Shown one piece after another: positions 56,864 to 63,782 of a DNA stretch of 63,782 nt. This DNA comes from Phyllobacterium sp. YR531. Lineage in GTDB: Bacteria > Pseudomonadota > Alphaproteobacteria > Rhizobiales > Rhizobiaceae. The stretch is taken from contig NZ_AKIZ01000020.1 of the NCBI RefSeq assembly GCF_000282595.1, positions 1-63,782 on the forward strand. Direction: 5' to 3'. The first letter of the stretch is position 1, and each line of letters starts with the position of its first letter. The notes under the pieces were generated by a model. That model ran no database searches. It had not been told where the DNA came from and saw only the letters and a program-made list of their open reading frames with translations. Both the position numbers and the translations under genes were made by a program.

Positions 56864-59731
56864 ATGCTGGACCAGATAAACCGTCTACGCGATCAAATGG
56901 TGACGCAATTGCCTTCCGATGATGCACGGGGGTCGCATTTTACGCCTAAGGTTGCCGTAATTATTCCGGCCTACAAGCATTCAGTATTGTTGGCGGAAGC
57001 AATCGAATCGGCTCTCATTCAGGAAGCACCTTTCGATATTGCGGTACTGATAATTGACGATGGCTGCCCTTATCCCGAGACGGGCGAAATCGGTCGCACC
57101 TACGCCTTGGCGCATGCGAACGTCTTTTATCTGCGCAAAGCGAATGGCGGCTTGAGCTCGGCTCGTAATTACGGCATCGAATTCGCATTGCGTAATTTCG
57201 ATGAGATCGAAGCTGTTTATTTCCTGGATGCGGATAATCGCATTACCCCGACAGCTTTGCGTGACATTCTCGCATTCATGAAAGCGGATGACAAGGTTGA
57301 CTGGATTTATCCCAATATTGATAAGTTCGGCATTGAATGGAATGGTAATTACACGACACAGTATTCCCGACTTCTGCATCTGACTTTCGATAATATTTGC
57401 GAGGCAGGCAGTCTTGTTTCCAGACGTTTGCTCGATGCAGGCATTCGCTTCGACGAAAGCATGACCTCGGGATTCGAGGATTGGGATTTCTGGCTTCAGG
57501 CTATAGGTCGGGGCTTTCTCGGCGCAAACTACCCTTTCTTTGGATTTGAATATCGTCAGCGTGCTGAAAGCATGCTTCGCGATTCAAATCGCACGCGCGA
57601 AGGCATCCTCACCTATATTCGCCAAAAGCACAAAAAGCTTTTCGCCACCGAGACCTTGTTGACGTGGGAGCATCAGGAGGCTCCGCGATATGCAGCAATT
57701 GGCATGGGTGCTTATGCGGTCGATATGTTTACCGACCCCACTGTCGAGCACGCTAAATGCAGTCTTGAAGATTTTGTAACACGGTTTTGGGCGGCCAAGA
57801 CAGAGCCTGAAACCTTCGGCGTACCACCCTTCATGCTATGGATGACAGCTGCACATCGCGAAGCGCTGACGCGGCTCGGACTAATTCATAATCTGCTTTG
57901 GCTTGGTGAACGCATTGCCGAGAAACACCATTTCGTAGCGATCCGTTTCGAGCGGAATAATGCCAGAATGGGAATCGACATTCGCACTATCGGCGATACA
58001 GAAGAGCTGAATGACAAGCCCTTCGGCTGGATGTGTACATTCGATATTTTCTCAACCTGTGCCGACGATGCCTCTGATGATTGGATTCGTTCGCTGCACA
58101 AACCTGTCCCTTCGCCAAGGGTTGTGGAAATTGTTGTGAGTGGTCCGTTTACAGCGCGTGAAATGCAAAGCACCGCCCTGTCTTCGACAAATGCGCTTCT
58201 TGCAACGCTGGGTGCTCTACGGGACTCAGGATATCGTTCTAAGACCAGAAACCGCTGGTTGTGGCGATCTGTATATTTCCCCAATCGGAGCCGTTATTTT
58301 GAACTGTTACGGCATGCAGTTGGTGCGAAGCCCGTGATGCCACGACTCCCGCAAGCGGCGAACCCTCTGCGCGTCGGTTTCCTGCTGCCCATTGCGAGTT
58401 TTGGAGGCGTGGAAAAGGTTGCCTATGCGGTGGCCCAAGCACTCAAGAATGCTGGATGTGAAGTGCACCTCTTTCTGTTTGGTAAAGCCGTGTACAATCG
58501 TGTTCCGGAAAATGACGGGCTGTTCAAGACGGTCAATTTTCTGTCTGACGATTATCCGCTTTGGGGCGGGCCCAACAAATTTGCCGGACACGATCTGATG
58601 ATGGGGCATGATGAAGCCGCAAAGGCCGAACAGGTCATGGGCTTTCTTGCGGGGCTCGATGTCGTCATCAACAATCAGGTGGCGCCAGTTAATGCGCTAC
58701 TTGGGGATCTGCGTCGACGCGGCGTTAAAGTTCTGAATTACGTTCACGTGCTGGATAAATCGAGAATGGGCCGGGATGCGGGCCACCCATATCTCACGCT
58801 TGCTTTTGAACATGTTTATGACGCCATTCTTACCTGTTCCAATGATATGGTTGAGTGGCTGCACGGTATGGGCGTGCCAGTGGCGAAGCTCATGCATATT
58901 CAGAACGCTGCAAGCTATGCGCTAGCTGCAAAAGAACGCGAAGCCATGTTGACTGCTCGCCGCTCCAAATCACAAAAGGAAAAGCTCAATGTGCTTTTCC
59001 TTGGTCGATTGGATGCCCAGAAGGGCATTGAGCGCCTGTTTTCTTCGGTCCGGGATCTGCGCGAGCGCGGAGAACCGGTCGACTGGAAAATCATCGGCAG
59101 CGACGTGATGGATGCCGGGGCCGGAGGATCGTGGAAAGAGCGGTTCGCCGAGATTGGTGTTCAGGTTGAGCCCCCGGTATTTTCGAGCCGTCACCTCAAC
59201 AAAGCATTTGCTTGGGCAGATGTCGTTGTTTTGCCTTCCCGCTGGGAGGGAGCGCCCCTGACGATCATCGAAGCTCAACGGCTCGGTTGTGTTCCAATTG
59301 CAACTGCAGTCGGTGCTGTTGATGAATTGATTGACCATGCTGTAGACGGACTTCTGATCCGGTCGGAAGATGACACGGTAATCACCCATGAATTGACAGA
59401 AGCGCTCTCAGCCTTGGCAGCGGACCCTGACGCTCTAAAGCGCCTTTCCGACGCGGCAGCAGTCCGCGGCGGGTCTCTCGCCTGGGAAGAAAGCGTTATC
59501 CCACTCGTTAAACAATTGAGAAGCTGGTTTCCGGATCGTCTCCCCCAGTCTGACGAACCAGCCTTGAAATCCGCAGAGCAAAACGCTGTTCCAGTATCTC
59601 CAAGCCGGGTGCCGCGCTTTGAAGTCGAAACAATCGATGAAGATCACGAAGATCACAATGAAATTACCGAAATCAGGCCGCTGCAGATTGCTGCTGCCGG
59701 GTCAGCCAATATGAATAATTTGAGGAACTAG
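56864..59731 (+). CDS. Two-domain glycosyltransferase (GT2 fused to GT4)
   Basis: The 955-residue protein carries a GT2 domain (about 30-250: VAVIIPAYKHSVLLAEAIESAL, LIIDDGCPYPETGE, KANGGLSSARNYGI, metal motif FLDADNRI, and SGFEDWDFWLQA). A linker of uncertain fold follows, then a GT4 domain (about 500-885: LRVGFLLPIASFGGVEKVAYAVAQAL, LNVLFLGRLDAQKGIERL, VVLPSRWEGAPLTIIEAQRLGC). The C-terminal 60 residues are acidic and disordered. Two transfers by one chain suggest it builds a disaccharide unit or alternates sugars. No membrane segment is visible. It lies between the DUF6212-like and second pyruvyltransferase genes. Confidence 0.88.
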   Translation: MLDQINRLRDQMVTQLPSDDARGSHFTPKVAVIIPAYKHSVLLAEAIESALIQEAPFDIAVLIIDDGCPYPETGEIGRTYALAHANVFYLRKANGGLSSARNYGIEFALRNFDEIEAVYFLDADNRITPTALRDILAFMKADDKVDWIYPNIDKFGIEWNGNYTTQYSRLLHLTFDNICEAGSLVSRRLLDAGIRFDESMTSGFEDWDFWLQAIGRGFLGANYPFFGFEYRQRAESMLRDSNRTREGILTYIRQKHKKLFATETLLTWEHQEAPRYAAIGMGAYAVDMFTDPTVEHAKCSLEDFVTRFWAAKTEPETFGVPPFMLWMTAAHREALTRLGLIHNLLWLGERIAEKHHFVAIRFERNNARMGIDIRTIGDTEELNDKPFGWMCTFDIFSTCADDASDDWIRSLHKPVPSPRVVEIVVSGPFTAREMQSTALSSTNALLATLGALRDSGYRSKTRNRWLWRSVYFPNRSRYFELLRHAVGAKPVMPRLPQAANPLRVGFLLPIASFGGVEKVAYAVAQALKNAGCEVHLFLFGKAVYNRVPENDGLFKTVNFLSDDYPLWGGPNKFAGHDLMMGHDEAAKAEQVMGFLAGLDVVINNQVAPVNALLGDLRRRGVKVLNYVHVLDKSRMGRDAGHPYLTLAFEHVYDAILTCSNDMVEWLHGMGVPVAKLMHIQNAASYALAAKEREAMLTARRSKSQKEKLNVLFLGRLDAQKGIERLFSSVRDLRERGEPVDWKIIGSDVMDAGAGGSWKERFAEIGVQVEPPVFSSRHLNKAFAWADVVVLPSRWEGAPLTIIEAQRLGCVPIATAVGAVDELIDHAVDGLLIRSEDDTVITHELTEALSALAADPDALKRLSDAAAVRGGSLAWEESVIPLVKQLRSWFPDRLPQSDEPALKSAEQNAVPVSPSRVPRFEVETIDEDHEDHNEITEIRPLQIAAAGSANMNNLRN

Positions 59732-59733
59732 CG

Positions 59734-61080
59734 ATGAAGAAACTTTTCGTTCTGAATGGTGGTGCTGCTGTTAAGCCTGGCAATAAGGCCGCTTATCTCA
59801 AGTTTGAAGATCCGCTTGCGGCCTTCAACAAAGGCGGGATCAATACGGGCGACGTTCTCGTCTATGACGCCACGCTCAAGGCACTCGCTTATGATGAAAT
59901 CAGGAACGTGCAATTTTCCCATGCGGGAAACGAAAAGCTTTGGCCGCAGGACGATAGCTATGAAGCCACGGTCGTTCGTGGCTCCAATTATCTGACCGAG
60001 ACGGTTGACCTTGGTCATGTCGTGCCCTTGCTCAAGAAGTTGAAGGGACCTGTTGTTGCCATAGGTGTTGGTGCGCAAGCCGGCAAATACAAGAAACTCA
60101 ATGTTCCCAAAGGCACAGTTGAGGCTTGGAAGATCATTGCAGACAAGTGCGAAACCATCGGTGTTCGCGGCTTCTACAGCGCGGAGATTTTCAACGATCT
60201 TGGCATCAAGAATGTCCGCGTCATTGGCTGCCCGAGCTTTTACCGTTCGCTGCGTCCCTCGATTACCATCAGGTCGATTGATCCTGAAAAGGCGCGCATC
60301 GGCCTTACACTGAACAAGTATCTCTCCGCCGATTATGCCAGCAACGCGACCAAGACCAATCGCATGCAGCGGGCTTTGATCGATGCAGTTGCCAAACGCC
60401 CATCCAGCAAGCTTTATTCACAGGGTGAACGGGAAGAGACACTGGCGATTTTCTCGTCCGGTAAGGAAAAGCAGGACAATGTTAAAGCGATCCTGACCAA
60501 GTTTGGTCTGCTCGGCCACGCTGAAGCCGAAGAGATGCTCAACAATCGCATGAGCGCATTCTTCGATATTGATGAATGGGCAGCCGATGCTGCAGCGAAT
60601 GTCGATGTCATGGTCGGGTTCCGACTGCATGGAAATGTCATTGCCCTTCATCAGGGTATCCCGGCAATCTTCTTTACCTATGACTCGCGCATTCGCGAAC
60701 TCTCTTCACTGTTTGCCATCCCTTCAATCGAGATCGAAGATTACCTGCCGATCAACCTGGAGAAGCTGCTTGAGAAAGCTGACTTCACGAAGGTTCAGCA
60801 CATTTACCGTCAGAACTTTGCGGAATACCACCGCTTCCTGACGGAGAATAAGCTCAACCATGTGCTGCCAAAGCCCGTGGCAGCACCAGCAGACAAGCCG
60901 CAGTCAGTGCCTAATCTGGTGCAGGTTCCGCACAATATTCACGAAGCCGTTTCCTGGTTCCGCAGCGAGATCGATTTCATGACCGGCGAAGTGGAAGTGC
61001 TGCGTAACCGTGCCTGGAATCTCGAAACCAGCTTGCGGGCCATAAAGGAGGCGCCGGCTGCAAAGGTCGCTGCTGAATGA
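59734..61080 (+). CDS. Polysaccharide pyruvyl transferase family protein
   Basis: The 448-residue protein shares its core with the protein at 52775: NTGDVLVYDATLKAL, VVRGSNYL, VVAIGVGAQAGKY, ETIGVRGFYSAEIFNDLGIKNVRVIGCPSF, and VDVMVGFRLHGNVIALHQGIPAIFFTYDSR. It has an extra C-terminal arm of about 60 residues (VPHNIHEAVSWFRSEIDFMTGEVEVLRNRAWNLE), probably a coiled coil. The ATG follows GAGGAACTAGCG. Two members of this family in one locus suggest two acceptor positions, or that one has another role. It overlaps the GH16 gene by 4 bases. Confidence 0.87.
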   Translation: MKKLFVLNGGAAVKPGNKAAYLKFEDPLAAFNKGGINTGDVLVYDATLKALAYDEIRNVQFSHAGNEKLWPQDDSYEATVVRGSNYLTETVDLGHVVPLLKKLKGPVVAIGVGAQAGKYKKLNVPKGTVEAWKIIADKCETIGVRGFYSAEIFNDLGIKNVRVIGCPSFYRSLRPSITIRSIDPEKARIGLTLNKYLSADYASNATKTNRMQRALIDAVAKRPSSKLYSQGEREETLAIFSSGKEKQDNVKAILTKFGLLGHAEAEEMLNNRMSAFFDIDEWAADAAANVDVMVGFRLHGNVIALHQGIPAIFFTYDSRIRELSSLFAIPSIEIEDYLPINLEKLLEKADFTKVQHIYRQNFAEYHRFLTENKLNHVLPKPVAAPADKPQSVPNLVQVPHNIHEAVSWFRSEIDFMTGEVEVLRNRAWNLETSLRAIKEAPAAKVAAE

Positions 61081-61916
61081 GTGAAGGCCGCGCACTGCTC
61101 AGCCGACGCTCCTTCCTGACCCTTGCCGGGTTCGGAGTTGCTTCGGCTGGACTGCTTGCCCGGCCAGCTCTTGCCCGCGCCCTGTGTCCGGAAACACCCG
61201 CTGTTTTGCGGCGGGCAGCCGGAGAGTGGCAATTATCTTTTACAGACGACTTCACCGACAACACCGGGTTCGATCAGCGTTGGATAAGGGTGAGCGACGC
61301 GGGCGGTGAAACAAAGTCTGTCCGCCGCCCGGAAAACGTCACCATATCCGGAGCGGGTCTGTCACTGAAGCTGGGGCGTAATACGAACAATCCACGCGGC
61401 AACAGACCCTTTGCTGGTGGCTATGTTCGCACAAAGGATTTTCGTCAGCGCTACGGCTATTTCGAGTGCGAAATGAAGATAGCCAATGAAGCAGGTGTCA
61501 ACAATGCCTTCTGGCTGACCTCCGTCCCGGAAAGCGAGGGAGACAAGCGTTTCGAACTGGATGTTGTTGAGGCGAAGTTTCCAAACCTGGTTCATGTGAC
61601 CGCGCGGCAGTGGCTGCCGGAAAAGAAGGTTCTTTCAAAAAGCTATCGTCCCCGATTGAAGCTGGCTGACGAGTTTCATCGTTACGGCATGTTATGGAGC
61701 GAAGACCGTTTCCAGTTTTATTTTGACGGGAAGAAGATTTTCGAGGCCGCCAATGATTTCGCGCACACCCCGGCACAATTGTTGTTCAGCAATGCCGTGG
61801 CGTCCTTCGCCGGCAAAGATGATGGTGATGTCGACGGAGCTGCGACCTCAATCAGGAATATTCGTGTTTTTCAAAATACCGAATGGCAAGAATTGCAAGT
61901 CAGGAGATGTTCATGA
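61077..61916 (+). CDS. Tat-exported GH16-family glycoside hydrolase
   Basis: The 279-residue protein begins with a twin-arginine signal (SRRSFLTLAGFGVASAGL, cleaved near ARA, about residue 38). The GH16 domain has the catalytic pair in FELDVVEAKF (the E-x-D-x-x-E bulge with nucleophile and acid/base glutamates), FGYFECEMK-like YGYFECEMKI before it and WSEDRFQFYFDGKKI after. GH16 enzymes cut beta-1,3/1,4-glucans or galactans; rhizobial ones (ExoK, ExsH) trim exopolysaccharide. This one would act in the periplasm or outside, perhaps releasing or shortening the glycan made by this locus. Confidence 0.88.
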   Translation: MSEGRALLSRRSFLTLAGFGVASAGLLARPALARALCPETPAVLRRAAGEWQLSFTDDFTDNTGFDQRWIRVSDAGGETKSVRRPENVTISGAGLSLKLGRNTNNPRGNRPFAGGYVRTKDFRQRYGYFECEMKIANEAGVNNAFWLTSVPESEGDKRFELDVVEAKFPNLVHVTARQWLPEKKVLSKSYRPRLKLADEFHRYGMLWSEDRFQFYFDGKKIFEAANDFAHTPAQLLFSNAVASFAGKDDGDVDGAATSIRNIRVFQNTEWQELQVRRCS

Positions 61917-63664
61917 CCGATGATTTTACGTCAACGTCGCGCGCCGATAAAAGCAAGAAATATCTGTTGGGCAAGGATGGATGGATATTTCTGGATCACG
62001 ATTCCAATCGCGTCATCGACCAGATTACCGGGCGGCATATTCTCGATCAGAAAGGCGTAGAAGCCTGGCGCAAGTTGATCGTCGAGCGCGACGCCTATGT
62101 TTCCTCGCTGGGTGCGCAACATCTGGTTTTCGTGGCACCGAACAAAGAGTTGGTTTATTCCGAGCAATTGCCTGAGTGGGTAGAGATTGCCGACATAAGG
62201 CCTCTCCATCAGATCATGGCGGCAATCGGCCCACGCCGGGCTTCCAAAATAGTCTATCCGCTTGAGGCAATTCGTGCCGGTAAATCCACGGGGCTGACCT
62301 ATCCCAAGACCGATACGCATTGGAGCGGGTTCGGGGCCTATATTGGGTATCAGGAATTTTGCAAAGGCCTTTCGCAGAACGGTATCGAGCCATTGCAGAT
62401 CGATCCATCAAGGGTGTCTTTCGAGGAAGTCTCTTATGTCGGCGACCTTGGGGTGAAATTTGAACCACCTGTTTCAGCCCCTACCCTCTCGGCACGAATA
62501 GCGAGCGCTGCCGGTAAACTTTCTTTCGACAACCGCATTCCCAATCGTGGCCGGATCAGGGTTTTCACCAATAAAGACACGACATTGCCCCGTTGCGTGA
62601 TGTTCGGAGATTCCTTTGGCGGAAATCTTCTGCCATTTCTGAAAGAAAGCTTCAGCACGCTGGTCTATATTTACGGCAAGTCGTTCGACCGGGAATTGAT
62701 TGAAGCCTACAAACCTGATGTTGTTCTTTCCGAGTTTGTCGAGCGTTTTCTCATCGATCCACCTGTGGATACGCCGCATTTCAGCTATGCATCGGTCGTT
62801 CGCTCGAAACTGAAGCTTTTGTCACGGGATGATCTTTTGGAGGCGACAAAACAGACAATGCAGGTTTCGCACGATGTGCTTCCTGTGCGCCCGATCTATG
62901 AGGCTTTGGTTCTGGCCCATGGTGGCAAGCCGGTTAGTGCAGAACTGGTAGGAGACCTGAAGAAGCATCATCCGGATAATCCCGAAGCTCACTATCTGAT
63001 TTCGACCGAACTTTCCCGTTTGGGTGAACGACTTGATGATGCCAAAGTCTATGCAGAACGCTCTGTGGCTGCTGAGCCATGGAATGCGCGCGCGCGGCAC
63101 CAGTTGGCGCTGACTCTGATGCGGCTTGAACAGCCGGATCAGGCGGAAGAACAGCTTCGTAAGGCGTTGGAACTGGATAGCAGCGTTGATTGGTGGAACT
63201 ATCAACTTGCACAGGTTCTTTTCCGGCAACAAAAACACGCAGAATGCATAGAGATTACGAGAGATTATCTGGCGCGTCGCGCTGATTCTGCCGATGCATG
63301 GCAATTGCTTGGCCGCTGTCATGAGGCTCTTGAGAATATTGAAGAAGCTGCTGAAGCTTTCGTTCGTGCATCCGATGCAAAGCCGGAATGGACATGGCCT
63401 TTGCTCAAGCTTGCCAATCTGCGGGTTCATACAAAAACCAATCCCGAGCAGGGTCTGATTGCAACGGACCGTTTGCTGGAAACTCTTTTCCATGCCCGCC
63501 AGCGCGCAGAAATCTACATGCTGCGGTCGCAATTGCACGAGGTCAACGGCGACAGGTCCAAAGCAACCGAAGCGGCGACAAGGGGTACAGAACTTGCGCC
63601 GGATTGGGACTGGGCAGTCTCAACCCTGGAGCGACTGAGCGTGCAGAAAGTGGCAGCCAGCTAA
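61913..63664 (+). CDS. AlgX/AlgJ-like SGNH protein with C-terminal TPR repeats
   Basis: From the ATG at 61913 (after AGGAG, overlapping the GH16 stop) the protein is 583 residues. The first half looks like the AlgX/AlgJ acetyltransferase fold: GKDGWIFLDHDSN, FVAPNKELVYSEQLPEW, the DxH pair in TDTHWSGFGAY and the serine in MFGDSFGGNLLPFL. The second half (about 360-583) holds about five tetratricopeptide repeats. Known AlgX/AlgJ proteins are exported, but no signal peptide is seen here, so it would act in the cytoplasm. The likely job is O-acetylation of the glycan, with the TPRs binding partners. Confidence 0.8.
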   Translation: MTDDFTSTSRADKSKKYLLGKDGWIFLDHDSNRVIDQITGRHILDQKGVEAWRKLIVERDAYVSSLGAQHLVFVAPNKELVYSEQLPEWVEIADIRPLHQIMAAIGPRRASKIVYPLEAIRAGKSTGLTYPKTDTHWSGFGAYIGYQEFCKGLSQNGIEPLQIDPSRVSFEEVSYVGDLGVKFEPPVSAPTLSARIASAAGKLSFDNRIPNRGRIRVFTNKDTTLPRCVMFGDSFGGNLLPFLKESFSTLVYIYGKSFDRELIEAYKPDVVLSEFVERFLIDPPVDTPHFSYASVVRSKLKLLSRDDLLEATKQTMQVSHDVLPVRPIYEALVLAHGGKPVSAELVGDLKKHHPDNPEAHYLISTELSRLGERLDDAKVYAERSVAAEPWNARARHQLALTLMRLEQPDQAEEQLRKALELDSSVDWWNYQLAQVLFRQQKHAECIEITRDYLARRADSADAWQLLGRCHEALENIEEAAEAFVRASDAKPEWTWPLLKLANLRVHTKTNPEQGLIATDRLLETLFHARQRAEIYMLRSQLHEVNGDRSKATEAATRGTELAPDWDWAVSTLERLSVQKVAAS

Positions 63665-63686
63665 TAGTACTTTATTTTCAAAGAAC

Positions 63687-63721
63687 GCGGTTGTGGTGAT
63701 CCCTTGCCACGCCCGCTTTTT
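63687..63721 (+). terminator. Probable terminator at the end of the glycan locus
   Basis: GCGG (63687-63690) and GTGG (63693-63696) pair with CCAC (63707-63710) and CCGC (63713-63716) across a 2-by-2 internal mismatch, followed by five T residues. It lies 22 bases after the last gene. Confidence 0.65.
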
Positions 63722-63782
63722 GCGTCTGGCTATTGATTGGTGGGGAAAGACGGGCGGTCATCGAAGCGCGTCTTGGTAGATA

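Overview
The window looks like a stretch of chromosome (or a large replicon) from an alphaproteobacterium of the Hyphomicrobiales (Rhizobiales), most plausibly Brucellaceae (Ochrobactrum/Brucella-like). The grounds are a SitABCD metal importer behind Mur-type TGCAAAT boxes, a glycine-riboswitch gcvTHP operon, a eukaryotic-type deoxyribose-phosphate aldolase paired with an ALDH16-type dehydrogenase, VirB-type secretion genes, PrtD/PrsD-type type I secretion, and polysaccharide genes of rhizobial style. No tRNA, rRNA, IS element, integrase or CRISPR array was seen. The genus is an inference.

Left edge (1-1511): decayed DNA with a C-terminal remnant of gluconokinase and a possible LysR-regulator tail, then about 1.2 kb without a convincing gene. 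1512-12032: one long sugar-catabolic operon (ribose-type ABC importer, GatD-like dehydrogenase, FGGY kinase, SorC regulator, DeoC, two-domain ALDH16). The end products should be glyceraldehyde-3-phosphate and acetate; the starting sugar or polyol is unknown. An imperfect palindrome before the first gene is a good SorC operator candidate. 12062-13872: DrrAB-like exporter on the minus strand. 14088-17592: sitABCD with two Mur/Fur-like boxes. 17589-18939: Rrf2 regulator plus thioredoxin-reductase-like flavoprotein. 19062-20153: membrane class III cyclase. 20259-24819: tandem glycine riboswitch, gcvT, gcvH, gcvP and terminator. 24825-28328: a GSU2403-type nucleotidyltransferase-fold gene whose promoter carries two equally spaced inverted repeats, an orphan sugar-binding protein, and a second, soluble cyclase.

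28738-37767: a type IV secretion locus in the order virB8-9-10-11-1-2-3-4-(7)-6. This is a circular permutation of the canonical order. virB5, virD4 and a relaxase are absent, and virB4 is split by a frameshift best explained by a small deletion, so the apparatus is probably not functional as it stands.

37775-63664: a surface-glycan and type I secretion locus. A MarR-type regulator with a perfect 21-bp palindrome at its start sits between a GT4 gene (same operon) and a divergent PrtD/HlyD-type secretion pair. Then come a small protein made almost only of RTX repeats and a run of glycosyltransferases, a methyltransferase, two pyruvyltransferase-family proteins, GalE, a DUF6212-like protein, a Tat-exported GH16 hydrolase and an AlgX-like/TPR protein. 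Nearly all glycan enzymes lack membrane or signal segments, and no lipid-carrier initiator, flippase or polymerase is present. Three of the proteins share a 'GWxxDP' module. The most interesting reading is a cytoplasmic glycan-decoration system coupled to type I secretion of an RTX protein; this is a hypothesis, not a demonstrated function.
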